Assembly (NCBI RefSeq): GCF_004916905.1
Contig: NZ_SDLV01000006.1
Span: forward strand, 62,001 to 126,000
DNA: 64,000 bases
DNA from: Chryseobacterium candidae
Lineage (GTDB): Bacteria; Bacteroidota; Bacteroidia; Flavobacteriales; Weeksellaceae
Reading direction: 5' to 3'
In this document: positions 18,905 through 27,511 of the stretch, one piece after another
Layout of the letters: each line of letters starts with the position of its first letter
Position numbering within the stretch: position 1 is the first letter of the stretch
Position numbers and translations under genes: made by a program
Notes under the pieces: model-generated
What the model saw: only the letters and a program-made list of their open reading frames with translations
Databases searched by the model: none
What the model was told of the DNA's origin: nothing

Positions 18905-19390
18905 TTAAGATGGATCTACTAAGAATAAAGGTTGGTCGTATTCTACAGGAGTAGCGTCATCAACCAAAATCTTAACGATTTTTCCGCTGATTTCAGATTC
19001 AATCTGATTGAAAAGTTTCATTGCTTCAATAACGCAAACTACTTTACCAACAGAAACTTCGTCACCTACATTTACAAATACATCTTTATCAGGAGATGGT
19101 TTTCTATAGAAAGTACCGATCATTGGAGACTTAATCGTTACATATTTGCTGTCATCAGATGCCACTTCAGCTTTTTCAGCAGCAGGTGCAGCAGCAGGAG
19201 TTGCAGCAGGTGCAGGAGCAGCTACTGCTTGAGGTGCAGTGTGGTATACTGCAGGTTGTGCATAAACAGCATCGCTTCCAGCTAATGGAGTTTTAATAGT
19301 GATTTCGAAATCTTTAGTTTTGTACTTCACTTCTGATACTTCAGCCTTAGATACAAACTTGATAAGATTTTGTATGTCTTTAATGTCCAT
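18905..19390 (-). CDS. accB: Biotin carboxyl carrier protein of acetyl-CoA carboxylase
   Basis: AccB carries biotin between AccC and AccAD. From MDIKDIQNLIKFVSKAE the protein is 161 residues, with an Ala/Pro-rich linker at about 60-85 and the C-terminal biotinyl domain; the biotinylated lysine is in CVIEAMKLFNQIE near residue 127. A longer reading to 19456 is unlikely: the promoter and a terminator lie inside that extension. First gene of the accBC operon. Confidence 0.97.
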   Translation of the reverse strand: MDIKDIQNLIKFVSKAEVSEVKYKTKDFEITIKTPLAGSDAVYAQPAVYHTAPQAVAAPAPAATPAAAPAAEKAEVASDDSKYVTIKSPMIGTFYRKPSPDKDVFVNVGDEVSVGKVVCVIEAMKLFNQIESEISGKIVKILVDDATPVEYDQPLFLVDPS

Positions 19391-19413
19391 AAATTTGATA
19401 TTTGATTTGATGC

Positions 19414-19445
19414 CAAAGATACCAAAAAAACGTAAAAAACAACAA
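19414..19445 (-). promoter_or_regulatory. Promoter of accBC (-33 TTG, 18-base spacer, -7 TATCTTTG)
   Basis: On the minus strand TTG (two overlapping choices at 19440-19445) is followed after 18 bases by TATCTTTG at 19414-19421. Both elements and the spacing fit the Bacteroidetes primary sigma factor consensus. The leader would be about 18 bases. Confidence 0.7.
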
Positions 19446-19481
19446 AAAACCGCCAAATTTTATCAAAATTGGGCGGTTTTT
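19445..19481 (-). terminator. Strong terminator of the yceD-rpmF transcript
   Basis: Outer stem AAAAACCGCC/GGCGGTTTTT plus an inner AATTTT/AAAATT stem, separated by one mismatch. It isolates rpmF from the accBC promoter directly downstream. Confidence 0.85.
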
Positions 19482-19517
19482 GTATTAAAATGAGGCTTTT
19501 TCAGCGAAAAGCGACTC

Positions 19518-19721
19518 TTAGTTTTCTTCAGTAGCAGCTACTTCTTTTTCCAATACTACTTTACCTCTGTAGTACAATTTTCCTTCATGCCAGTGAGCTC
19601 TGTGGTATAGGTGAAGCTCTCCTGTTGTTGCATCTTTAGCTAATTGAGGAACTACAGCTTTGTAGTGAGTTCTTCTCTTATCTCTTCTTGTAGACGACTG
19701 TCTTCTCTTTGGATGTGCCAT
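19518..19721 (-). CDS. rpmF: 50S ribosomal protein L32
   Basis: A 67-residue basic ribosomal protein beginning [20 protein letters not shown], the L32 signature. It has no cysteine, so it is the zinc-independent form. It sits 67 bases downstream of the YceD gene, the arrangement conserved across bacteria. Confidence 0.98.
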   Translation of the reverse strand: MAHPKRRQSSTRRDKRRTHYKAVVPQLAKDATTGELHLYHRAHWHEGKLYYRGKVVLEKEVAATEEN

Positions 19722-19788
19722 TTTCTAATAACTTTTTTAATTGATGAGCGATGAGATTCATCATCTCATCATATTTAAATTATTCTAT

Positions 19789-20319
19789 TTAATTATTGTC
19801 TTTTAATTTTCTTAAAGCATCCCATCTAGGGTCACTTTCATGTTCTTCTTCTTCAGTTACGTCAATATCTTTTGGACTGAACTGGTCAAGAATTTTAAGA
19901 TCATCATCACTTACATTGGGTGAAATCTTTTTCATCGGGATAGAAAGCATTACATTTTCATAAATCAAATGTGCTACATTGAAAGCATGCTCTGCGGTAG
20001 GAATGGTAATGACATCTTCATTGCTGTCATCATATTCTTCCCCGAAATTCACCAAAATTTTGATTTCATTCTCAATAGGATAGTCGAAATTTTCATTTGT
20101 GATGTCACAAACCAACTCAACCCATCCATTAATCTTAATCTCAAATTCTAAAAAAGTAGTGTGTTTATCAAGTGATACATTCACTTCTATTCTAGGATTT
20201 GTAAATTCCTGCTCAGTGTCAAATAATTGAAAGAACGTTTTATCTATCTCAAACTTGAACTCGTGTCTTCCGTTTTTAAGTCCGGAAAAGCTTACGTCAT
20301 AGTTTCTTAACTTGTCCAT
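19789..20319 (-). CDS. yceD: YceD/DUF177 family protein
   Basis: A 176-residue acidic protein of the YceD family, which is almost always next to rpmF; relatives are linked to 23S rRNA maturation in plants and bacteria. The protein begins MDKLRNYDVSFSGLKNG and ends in an acidic tail (TEEEEHESDPRWDALRKL), where DPRWDALxxL is the typical C-terminus. Family cysteines are reduced to a single VCDI near residue 75. The ATG at 20319 is preferred over one at 20334, because the -7 element overlaps the latter. Confidence 0.9.
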   Translation of the reverse strand: MDKLRNYDVSFSGLKNGRHEFKFEIDKTFFQLFDTEQEFTNPRIEVNVSLDKHTTFLEFEIKINGWVELVCDITNENFDYPIENEIKILVNFGEEYDDSNEDVITIPTAEHAFNVAHLIYENVMLSIPMKKISPNVSDDDLKILDQFSPKDIDVTEEEEHESDPRWDALRKLKDNN

Positions 20320-20331
20320 AAAATGAGTGTG

Positions 20332-20339
20332 CAAAAATA
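20332..20339 (-). promoter_or_regulatory. Promoter -7 element for yceD-rpmF
   Basis: TATTTTTG on the minus strand matches TAnnTTTG, leaving a leader of about 7 bases. Confidence 0.45.
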
Positions 20340-20403
20340 TGCATTTTTTTTATAATAACAAATAAAATCTGAAACAAATTAATTTAAAATTTGTTTTAAA
20401 GAT

Positions 20404-21495
20404 TTATGCTTCAGTTTCCTCCGGTAGATCTTCATCTATTCCGTTGTCTACAGCCATTTTTCTAGGCTGAAGGCGGTTGTTCATCAGTTCGGTGTATTCA
20501 CTTCTGTTTTTGAAGACCTTGATCGCTGTGAAGATAGCTTCTGTAAAACTCTGCTCATCGGCCACATTTTTTCCTGCAATATCGTAGGCAACTCCATGAT
20601 CCGGAGATGTTCTGATAAAAGGAAGTCCGGCAGTATAATTTACTCCTTCTTCATAGGCTAATGTTTTAAAAGGAGCCAGCCCCTGATCGTGATACATTGC
20701 TAACACAGCATCGAAATTTTTGTATTTAATCGGCTGGAAAAAACTGTCTGCAGGGAAAGGGCCGAACGCCAGTATTCCGTTATCAGAAAGTTCTTTGATG
20801 GCCGGGCTGATGATTTCAATTTCTTCATGACCAATGACGCCGCCGTCTCCTGCGTGAGGATTTAATCCTAATACGGCAATTTTTGGTTTTTGAATACAGA
20901 AATCTTCGATAAGCGTCTGATTTAATACTCTGATCTGTTTCTTTATTTTTTCCTTGGAAATATTTTCTGCTATCTGTGCAATAGGAATATGATGTGTGGA
21001 AACGGCTACTTTAAGCTCTTCAGTGACAAGGAACATCAGTCCCTTTTTATTGAATTTCTCTTCAAAATAGCCTGTATGTCCGGCATGCTTAAAGCCCATT
21101 TTTACCATTTCATCCTTGTTGATGGGAGCGGTTACCAATACGTCAATATCTCCTTTCATCAAAGCTTCAGTAGCTGCTTCTAAAGAATCAATCGCCATTT
21201 TGGTGGATTCTTCAGTAGGAACTCCTAATTCTACATTCACATTTTCTTTGGTAAGGTTAACCATATTAAGTTTCCCTGCCTGAGCCTGTGAAGCTTCGTT
21301 AACGTAGTTGAAATTAAGATTCAGCTTAAAAATATTTTTCTGATAAGTGAATAATTTTCCCGAGCCAAAAATTACAGGCGTGAAAAAATCTGTAATAGTT
21401 TTGTCTTTCAGAGACTTCATGATGATCTCCGGACCGATGCCGTTGAAATCACCGATTGAAATTCCTACTCGTACTTTATGGTTTTTTGGGCTCAT
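20404..21495 (-). CDS. pdxA: 4-hydroxythreonine-4-phosphate dehydrogenase
   Basis: PdxA oxidises 4-phosphohydroxythreonine with NAD in the DXP-dependent pyridoxal phosphate pathway. The protein has 363 residues. Near the N-terminus is VGISIGDFNGIGPEI; the metal and substrate site appears as APINKDEM, GHTGYFEE, GLNPHAGDGG near residue 210 and YHDQGLAPFK near 270, and TSPDHGVAYDIAGK near 310. It is divergent from ribE, with face-to-face promoters in the 48-base gap. Confidence 0.97.
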   Translation of the reverse strand: MSPKNHKVRVGISIGDFNGIGPEIIMKSLKDKTITDFFTPVIFGSGKLFTYQKNIFKLNLNFNYVNEASQAQAGKLNMVNLTKENVNVELGVPTEESTKMAIDSLEAATEALMKGDIDVLVTAPINKDEMVKMGFKHAGHTGYFEEKFNKKGLMFLVTEELKVAVSTHHIPIAQIAENISKEKIKKQIRVLNQTLIEDFCIQKPKIAVLGLNPHAGDGGVIGHEEIEIISPAIKELSDNGILAFGPFPADSFFQPIKYKNFDAVLAMYHDQGLAPFKTLAYEEGVNYTAGLPFIRTSPDHGVAYDIAGKNVADEQSFTEAIFTAIKVFKNRSEYTELMNNRLQPRKMAVDNGIDEDLPEETEA

Positions 21496-21501
21496 TTTGA
21501 T

Positions 21502-21509
21502 TATCTTTG
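21502..21509 (+). promoter_or_regulatory. Promoter -7 element for ribE
   Basis: TATCTTTG, perfect match to TAnnTTTG; transcription would start near 21515, with a 29-base leader. Confidence 0.5.
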
Positions 21510-21523
21510 AAGATTATAATTTA

Positions 21524-21531
21524 CAAATTTA
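21524..21531 (-). promoter_or_regulatory. Promoter -7 element for pdxA
   Basis: TAAATTTG on the minus strand; transcription would start near 21518, so it faces the ribE promoter. Confidence 0.5.
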
Positions 21532-21543
21532 GCAAAAAATAAT

Positions 21544-22128
21544 ATGTTCACAGGAATTATTGAAGCAGTTGGTGTTATTGAGAAGATTGAAGAAAAAGGA
21601 AGCAATATAGATTTTACCCTCACATGTCCTTTTACAAACGAACTGAAAATTGATCAGAGTCTTGCGCACAACGGCTGCTGCCTTACCGTTGTTGAGATAA
21701 AAGACAATCATTATGTAGTTACAGCGATCAATGAAACATTGGAAAAAACGAACCTTGGAAAATGGGAACTGGGAACTGTTGTAAATCTTGAGAGATGCAT
21801 GAAGATGGATGGAAGACTGGATGGCCATATTGTTCAGGGACATGTTGATAAAACCGGTGAAGTGGTGAGTATCGAAAATAAAGACGGAAGCTATTTTATT
21901 ACCATGAAATATGAAAATGACGGAACTTTTGTAACGGTACCTCAGGGTTCTATTACGGTAAACGGAATCAGTCTTACTGTTGCTAAAAGTGAAGATAATC
22001 AGTTTTCCGTAGCTATTATTCCTTATACCTGGGAATTTACGAATATGAAACATTTGAAAATTGGTGATAAAGTAAACCTGGAATTTGATATCATTGGTAA
22101 GTATATTGCTAGGTTAATTAAAAAGTAG
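21544..22128 (+). CDS. ribE: Riboflavin synthase alpha chain
   Basis: Dismutates two 6,7-dimethyl-8-ribityllumazines to riboflavin. The 194 residues form two homologous beta-barrels: the first begins MFTGIIEAVGVIEKI and has HNGCCLTVV, the second begins LDGHIVQGHVDKTGEV near residue 97 and has VNGISLTVA. The signature MFTGIIE is diagnostic. No riboflavin riboswitch is visible in the short leader. The kinase gene starts one base after the stop (22130), so the two are probably co-transcribed. Confidence 0.97.
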   Translation: MFTGIIEAVGVIEKIEEKGSNIDFTLTCPFTNELKIDQSLAHNGCCLTVVEIKDNHYVVTAINETLEKTNLGKWELGTVVNLERCMKMDGRLDGHIVQGHVDKTGEVVSIENKDGSYFITMKYENDGTFVTVPQGSITVNGISLTVAKSEDNQFSVAIIPYTWEFTNMKHLKIGDKVNLEFDIIGKYIARLIKK

Positions 22129-22129
22129 A

Positions 22130-23584
22130 ATGTCAATAAATAAGTATAAAGGATATAGTTTAAGGAATCGTGTGTTTTTCGGTTTCCTGCTGGTATGTTT
22201 TTTAAGCGTGGTTGCTACATCACTTGTTCCTTACTTTGTATTGAGAAATCATTCTTTACAGCAGAGTAATATCGATATGCAGGATAAAACCAATGCTGTA
22301 ATGCGATATCTGGACTATGCCGTAAGCCAGAAACTTATAGAAACAAAAGATCTTCCGGAGGTTTTGGGGAATAAAATCTTTGAAATAGCGGATATCAACC
22401 AGCATGACATTTTTATTTATGATCTGAAAGGAAACTATTTGCTTTCCAACAAAGATGAAGGATTGGTGGAGCAGAAAACAATTCCTCTGGAAATCGTTAA
22501 TAAGATCCTCTCTACTGATGCAAGAGTAGATATGGTCAATTATGATGCTGCTAAGGATGCTAAACTTACCTCTTCCTACCTTTTGCTTAAAAACAATGAG
22601 CTTGAACCCATCGGAATTGTTTATATCCCTTTATACCATAATGAATCTGCTTATCTTGAGGTTCTTCATCAATATGTAAAATATATTCTTTTAGTCGATA
22701 TATTCCTTATTCTTTTCAGTATCTGGATCAGTTGGGTGACGTCTAACAGTCTTGCAAAAACCATCACCAAGTTTTCTGATATGATTACCCGTATTACCTT
22801 GTTTGAAAACGAAATGCGTCCTATCAGATATTATAAGAATGATGAGCTTAATGCTTTGGCCAGGGCTTATAACAGGATGATTTTACAGATTCAGGACCAG
22901 AAAGAAAGACTTAGATTCAAAGCATCGGAAGAAGCTTGGAGAGAAATGGCCAAACAGGTGGCGCATGAGGTGAAAAATCCATTGACGCCAATGAAGCTGA
23001 CCATTCAGAATTTTGAAAGAAAATTTGATCCTGAAGATCCGAATATCAGAGAAAGAGTAAAGCAAATGAGTAAAACTATTGTGGATCAGATTGATCTTAT
23101 TGCTACAGTAGCTTCCGCATTCTCAGAATTTGCCAAACTTCCTGAAAAAAATAATGAAGTGATCAATCTGAATACGGAAGTTGAAGATATTCTCCGTGTA
23201 TTCAATGATGACAGTATTTTCATGCATGCCAACAAGACGAATATTATGATTAATATGGACAGGATTTATCTTTCCAGAATTATCACAAACCTTGTTACCA
23301 ATGCAAAACAGGCAGAAAGTGACCAGAGAAAACTGATCATCAATGTAGATGTGGAACAGCACCAGAGAAGAGTGATTATCTCTGTTCAGGATAACGGAAT
23401 CGGGATTCCTGAGAATATGTACGAAAGAATTTTCGAACCGAATTTTACATCTAAAAGCAGTGGGATGGGGCTTGGTTTGTCTATGGTGAGAAAAATGATC
23501 GAGGATTATAAAGGTGAGATCTCTGTGAAATCAGAAGTAGGGAAGGGGTCTACATTCATTATTACACTACCTACCAATTTATAG
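22130..23584 (+). CDS. NtrY-like membrane sensor histidine kinase
   Basis: A 484-residue sensor kinase. Membrane segments at about 15-38 and 185-205 bracket an extracytoplasmic sensor domain; a HAMP-like linker follows. The phosphorylated histidine is in MAKQVAHEVKNPLTPMKLT near residue 280. The ATP-binding domain has the N-box ITNLVTNAKQAES, G1 QDNGIGIPE and G2 SSGMGLGLSMVRKM. The HEVKNPLTP box is typical of NtrY-type kinases. No response regulator is adjacent, so the partner is elsewhere. The signal is unknown. Confidence 0.93.
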   Translation: MSINKYKGYSLRNRVFFGFLLVCFLSVVATSLVPYFVLRNHSLQQSNIDMQDKTNAVMRYLDYAVSQKLIETKDLPEVLGNKIFEIADINQHDIFIYDLKGNYLLSNKDEGLVEQKTIPLEIVNKILSTDARVDMVNYDAAKDAKLTSSYLLLKNNELEPIGIVYIPLYHNESAYLEVLHQYVKYILLVDIFLILFSIWISWVTSNSLAKTITKFSDMITRITLFENEMRPIRYYKNDELNALARAYNRMILQIQDQKERLRFKASEEAWREMAKQVAHEVKNPLTPMKLTIQNFERKFDPEDPNIRERVKQMSKTIVDQIDLIATVASAFSEFAKLPEKNNEVINLNTEVEDILRVFNDDSIFMHANKTNIMINMDRIYLSRIITNLVTNAKQAESDQRKLIINVDVEQHQRRVIISVQDNGIGIPENMYERIFEPNFTSKSSGMGLGLSMVRKMIEDYKGEISVKSEVGKGSTFIITLPTNL

Positions 23585-23596
23585 TGAAAGTTTATA

Positions 23597-24289
23597 GTGA
23601 AAGCCTTTACATTTAAACAATTTGAAATTCAGCAGTCTAAAGACGTTTTCCGTGTAGGAACAGACGGAGTTCTGCTTGGAGCTTTGGCTGACATTGAAAA
23701 TGCGTCCAATGTTTTGGAAGTGGGAACAGGAACCGGATTAATTTCTCTTATGCTGGCACAAAGAAATTCACAGGCATACTTTTTAGGATTGGATATTAAT
23801 GAAGAAGCAGCAAAACTTACCCAACTCAATTTTGAAAATTCTCCTTTTCATGCCAGGTTGAAAAACGCTCATCAGGATTTTAAAACTTTTGAAACGAAAG
23901 ACCGGTTTGATCTTATTGTGTCCAATCCTCCGTATTTTGAAGAATCAGGATCTGAAAAAGATAAGATTGCACGTCAGACTGTAGAGCTCAACTTTAGACA
24001 GCTAATCAGTAATGCGGCAGAATTATTGTCTGAAAACGGAATCTTTTCTGTAATTATACCGGTGGAAGCAGGAGAGGTTTTTGTTTCAGTAGGTAAAGAA
24101 AACAGTCTGCATCTGAACAGAAAAATTAATATCAGGGGAATTGAAAATGCAAAGGCAAAAAGATTGATTCTTGAGTTTTCGTCACATGAAAAAGAAATCA
24201 GGGAATCTGATTTTATCATAGAAAAAAGTCCGAGACAATACTCGGACCAATATCTTGAACTCACGAAAGAGTTTCATGTCTTTAAGTAA
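23597..24289 (+). CDS. tRNA1(Val) adenine-N6 methyltransferase family (TrmN6/YfiC)
   Basis: A 230-residue SAM-dependent methyltransferase with VLEVGTGTGLISLMLAQR (motif I) near residue 40 and the amino-methylase motif SNPPYF near residue 115. The opening KAFTFKQFEIQQSKDVFRV and GTDGVLLGA are characteristic of the YfiC family, which methylates A37 of valine tRNA. The start appears to be GTG at 23597; no ATG lies near the conserved N-terminus. It follows the kinase gene by 12 bases. Confidence 0.9.
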   Translation: MKAFTFKQFEIQQSKDVFRVGTDGVLLGALADIENASNVLEVGTGTGLISLMLAQRNSQAYFLGLDINEEAAKLTQLNFENSPFHARLKNAHQDFKTFETKDRFDLIVSNPPYFEESGSEKDKIARQTVELNFRQLISNAAELLSENGIFSVIIPVEAGEVFVSVGKENSLHLNRKINIRGIENAKAKRLILEFSSHEKEIRESDFIIEKSPRQYSDQYLELTKEFHVFK

Positions 24290-24307
24290 GGCGTTTGAGA
24301 ATAATTC

Positions 24308-25018
24308 TTATTCAAATAATTCTGAAGTATCCAATACTGAAACTTTTCCGTCCTCACATCTGATCGCTTCACCCGGGAAGTTCTGAATCATGTGATAATC
24401 ATGGGTTGCCATTACTACTGCAGCACCATTTTCAAGGGCAACCTGCTTTAATAGCGTCATAATTTCATTGGAAGTTTCAGGATCAAGGTTTCCTGTCGGC
24501 TCATCCGCTAAGATAAGATCCGGGTGGTTAAGAAGAGCTCTTGCGATGGCAATACGCTGCTGTTCTCCTCCCGAAAGCTCATGAGGCATTTTGTGCTTCT
24601 TGCTTTTCATGTTCACGCTTCCTAAAACCTCGTTGATGCGATCTTCCATTTTTACTTTGTCATTCCATCCTGTTGCTTCAAGAACAAACTTCAGGTTTTT
24701 TTCAACCGTTCTGTCTGAAAGCAGCTGGAAATCCTGAAATACAATTCCTAGTTTTCTTCTTAAGTTTGGGATATCGGACGGCTTTAGTTTTGCCAGATCA
24801 AATCCAACAACAGCTCCGTGTCCTGATGCCAACGGAATGTGTCCGTAAAGCGTTTTCAGAAGGGAACTTTTTCCGGAACCTGTTTTTCCGATAAGGTAGC
24901 AGAATCTCCCTTTTTTAATGTTAAGATTTACATCAGAAAGAACAGTGAAGTTTTTTTGCGCAATCTTTGCGTGTTGTAAACTTATAATATTGTCTCCGGA
25001 GATATTGGTATGTGGCAT
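24308..25018 (-). CDS. FtsE-like ABC transporter ATP-binding protein
   Basis: A 236-residue ABC ATPase. Walker A IGKTGSGKSSLL near residue 43, the Q-loop FQDFQLL, signature LSGGEQQRIAIARAL near residue 145, Walker B LILADEPTGNLD and the switch histidine in MATHDYHMI. The sequence fits FtsE, which with FtsX activates cell wall hydrolases at division. No ftsX lies next to it, so the assignment rests on sequence type alone; another MacB/LolD-like ATPase is possible. Confidence 0.85.
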   Translation of the reverse strand: MPHTNISGDNIISLQHAKIAQKNFTVLSDVNLNIKKGRFCYLIGKTGSGKSSLLKTLYGHIPLASGHGAVVGFDLAKLKPSDIPNLRRKLGIVFQDFQLLSDRTVEKNLKFVLEATGWNDKVKMEDRINEVLGSVNMKSKKHKMPHELSGGEQQRIAIARALLNHPDLILADEPTGNLDPETSNEIMTLLKQVALENGAAVVMATHDYHMIQNFPGEAIRCEDGKVSVLDTSELFE

Positions 25019-25121
25019 AATTTAATTTTAAAGGCTGTTTCTTATAAAAATATTTCAACTTTTAAAAATAGAAAAAAGATGTTGATTCAGCCTAAATTTT
25101 AGTAAATTTTAACAACAAAAA

Positions 25122-25148
25122 ATGCCTGAAAAGGAACTTCTCAAGCAT
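25122..25148 (-). terminator. Terminator of rpmH
   Basis: An 11-bp stem (two G-T pairs) with a 5-base loop, followed on the minus strand by TTTTTTG, 23 bases after the L34 stop. Confidence 0.8.
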
Positions 25149-25171
25149 GTTTTGTATATGATAATTAGAAA

Positions 25172-25330
25172 TTATCTCTTAGCGCGTGCAGCACTTACAG
25201 TTAATCTCTTTCTGCCTTTAGCTCTTCTCGCAGCCAAAACTCTTCTTCCATTTGGCGTAGACATTCTTTCTCTGAAACCGTGTTTGTTTCTTCTCTTTCT
25301 TTCTGATGGCTGGAATGTTCTTTTACTCAT
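25172..25330 (-). CDS. rpmH: 50S ribosomal protein L34
   Basis: A 52-residue, highly basic protein starting [19 protein letters not shown], with [19 protein letters not shown] in the middle: the universal L34 sequence (RTFQPSxRKR, HGFRxRM, GRxVLxxRRxKGR). It stands alone here, with its own promoter and terminator; rnpA and dnaA are not adjacent. Confidence 0.98.
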   Translation of the reverse strand: MSKRTFQPSERKRRNKHGFRERMSTPNGRRVLAARRAKGRKRLTVSAARAKR

Positions 25331-25374
25331 TACTATATGTTTAAATCGTAATTAATCTATTAATTTTCAGGTTG

Positions 25375-25405
25375 CAAAGATATATAAATTTTTATAAGTT
25401 ACAAA
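25375..25405 (-). promoter_or_regulatory. Promoter of rpmH (-33 TTTG, 19-base spacer, -7 TATCTTTG)
   Basis: Both elements match the Bacteroidetes consensus with ideal spacing on the minus strand: TTTG at 25402-25405 and TATCTTTG at 25375-25382. Confidence 0.75.
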
Positions 25406-25524
25406 CTTTAATTATCTTTTTTTAAAATAAAATTTATTGTTTTTCGGTTGGGTATTTACAAACCCTCACGGGAAAACCGTTTTCCGGTGCAAAAATAATA
25501 TTTAAATGATTTATATAAAAGCTC

Positions 25525-25532
25525 TATCTTTG
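25525..25532 (+). promoter_or_regulatory. Promoter -7 element for the nrnA-like gene
   Basis: TATCTTTG; the predicted transcript starts near 25538, after an upstream in-frame ATG at 25506, which rules that ATG out. Confidence 0.5.
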
Positions 25533-25565
25533 AAAACTTTAATTTTAACGAAAAATAAACACCGG

Positions 25566-26570
25566 ATGTTTACACCAACAGAACTTTCAGATATCAATAC
25601 ATTACTTACCCAGGAGAGCAGAATAGTGATTCTTACCCATTATAATCCGGATGGAGATGCTATTGGTTCAAGTTTAGGATTGAAACATTATCTGAAAGCC
25701 AAAGGAATTCATGCAGAGGTTATCGTACCTAATGATTTTCCGAAATTTCTGAAATGGATGCCGGAATCTAAAAAAGTTATTATTGCAGAATATAAAAGAA
25801 AGCTTGCTGCGGATATGATTGCCGGAGCAGATGTTATTTTCTGCCTGGATTTTAATTCTCCGTCAAGAATCGGATTGTTGGGAGACTGGCTAATAAAAGC
25901 TCCCGGAAAAAAAATCCTTATTGATCATCACCAGCAGCCGGAACAATTTGATTTTGTTTATTCCGATACAGTAATTCCTGCCACTTCACAGATGATTTAT
26001 CATTTTATTGAAGCAATGAATGATGAAAAACTGGTGAACCAGGATATGGCAGAATGTCTTTATACCGGAATAATGACAGATACAGGAGGATTCCGTTTTC
26101 GTTCCACCAGTGCTACTACGCACAGAATTATTGCTAATCTTATTGAACACGGCGCAGATCCTGCTATGATTACTTCCAATACATGGGATACCAATACGGT
26201 TTCCCGACTGCATTTACTGGCTTTGGTTCTGGGAAGAATAGAAGTGGTGAATGACGGAACAGTAGCCATTTTAAGCCTGACAAGAAATGAACTGAAAGAA
26301 TTTGGTTTCCAGAAAGGAGATACAGAAGGTTTTGTAAATTATGGTTTGAGTATTGCCGGTGTAAAAATGTCTGCATTCTTTATGGAAGATTTGTACGAAG
26401 ATTTCGTTAAAATTTCTTTCAGAAGTAAGGATGATGTGGATGTGAACCAATTCTCAAGAAAATATTTCAACGGTGGCGGACACATTAATGCAGCCGGAGG
26501 AAAATCTTTAGATTCTTTAGCCGGAACAATAGTAAACTTTAAAGAGAAGGTAAAAGAAGATGCCTTGTAG
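25566..26570 (+). CDS. DHH-family phosphoesterase (NrnA-like oligoribonuclease/pAp phosphatase)
   Basis: A 334-residue DHH/DHHA1 enzyme that degrades very short RNAs (nanoRNA), pAp or cyclic dinucleotide products. Motif I THYNPDGDAIGSSLG at about residues 25-40, CLDFNSPSR, the DHH motif ILIDHHQQPE near residue 120 and MTDTGGFRF near 170 give the metal site. The DHHA1 half ends with the substrate loop GGGHINAAGG near residue 310. The start at MFTPTELSDINTL is set by the promoter. Confidence 0.93.
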   Translation: MFTPTELSDINTLLTQESRIVILTHYNPDGDAIGSSLGLKHYLKAKGIHAEVIVPNDFPKFLKWMPESKKVIIAEYKRKLAADMIAGADVIFCLDFNSPSRIGLLGDWLIKAPGKKILIDHHQQPEQFDFVYSDTVIPATSQMIYHFIEAMNDEKLVNQDMAECLYTGIMTDTGGFRFRSTSATTHRIIANLIEHGADPAMITSNTWDTNTVSRLHLLALVLGRIEVVNDGTVAILSLTRNELKEFGFQKGDTEGFVNYGLSIAGVKMSAFFMEDLYEDFVKISFRSKDDVDVNQFSRKYFNGGGHINAAGGKSLDSLAGTIVNFKEKVKEDAL

Positions 26571-26633
26571 AAGCGCAAAAGAATAAATTGTGAGAAGGTA
26601 AATAGGTTGTAAATCCTTTTTATCTCAAAACTC

Positions 26634-27440
26634 CTACATCTTTTTCCGGAATCCTTTTTCTTCCAATTCCTGGCAGGTATAATCGTAAACCTGTTGAAAT
26701 ATTTCATCCATATATCTTTTGTTGAAAAGACTGTATTTCGTCATTTTGGGAGGATCTAAAAATATATTACAGTATTTCGCTTTAGAATACACAGACTTTG
26801 CAATGGCTAAGTGAAGGATTCTGTCAAATTCCTTCATCAGGCTCATTTTGTTTAATTCATCATAGCTGATGGAATTAACATGAGAAGCAATCAGGAAATT
26901 ACATTTATCCAGGATAGGTTCAATAGGAAGATTATCAAGAACGCCGCCATCCACATAAATTTTCTCTCCAATTCTTACCGGAGGAAGAATGAACGGGACA
27001 CTGGAAGATGCCAGTAATGGCCCAAAAAGTTCTCCTTCAGAAAAGAAATCTACGATGCCATGAGTCATTTCTGTTGCAGCCACATACATAGGAATTTTTA
27101 AAATGCTGAAATTGTCTTCCGGAAAATAATCTTTGAACAGTTTTAAAATAAAATTAGAGCTGAAAATTCCGTTTTTTGACAATTTTAAGGATGATCTGGA
27201 GAAAAAAGAAGTATGTTTTACAATTTCCATCATTTCGTCCGGCGTTTTTCCAAAAGAATAAAAAGCGCCAATGATAGAGCCTGCACTTGTTCCTGAGATT
27301 ATGTGCGGTTTCAGATGATATTCTTCCAGGGCTTTCAGAACAGCAATGTGAGCAATCCCACGCATTCCTCCACCTGAAAGTGTAAGCCCGATAACCGGTG
27401 GTGCCGGTGGTTTCTTTTTTTTGAATGAAAATAAAGCCAT
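26634..27440 (-). CDS. Patatin-like phospholipase
   Basis: A 268-residue lipid acyl hydrolase of the patatin/RssA type. The oxyanion hole GLTLSGGGMRGIAHI lies near residue 20, the nucleophile serine in ISGTSAGSIIGAF near residue 50 and the catalytic aspartate in YVDGGVLDNLP near residue 170. There is no signal peptide, so it is cytoplasmic or membrane-associated. The ATG at 27440 is preferred over a TTG at 27446. It converges with the nrnA-like gene. Confidence 0.93.
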   Translation of the reverse strand: MALFSFKKKKPPAPPVIGLTLSGGGMRGIAHIAVLKALEEYHLKPHIISGTSAGSIIGAFYSFGKTPDEMMEIVKHTSFFSRSSLKLSKNGIFSSNFILKLFKDYFPEDNFSILKIPMYVAATEMTHGIVDFFSEGELFGPLLASSSVPFILPPVRIGEKIYVDGGVLDNLPIEPILDKCNFLIASHVNSISYDELNKMSLMKEFDRILHLAIAKSVYSKAKYCNIFLDPPKMTKYSLFNKRYMDEIFQQVYDYTCQELEEKGFRKKM

Positions 27441-27511
27441 TACCAAAATTATCCTCTACTAATATACAGGATTTTTTGTTATGCACGGTTTAATTTGTCA
27501 GGTAACCTGTT

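Noticed and set aside
21541..22053. Riboflavin (FMN) riboswitch near ribE
   Set aside because: The leader is only about 29 bases, far too short, and no conserved RFN motif is seen.
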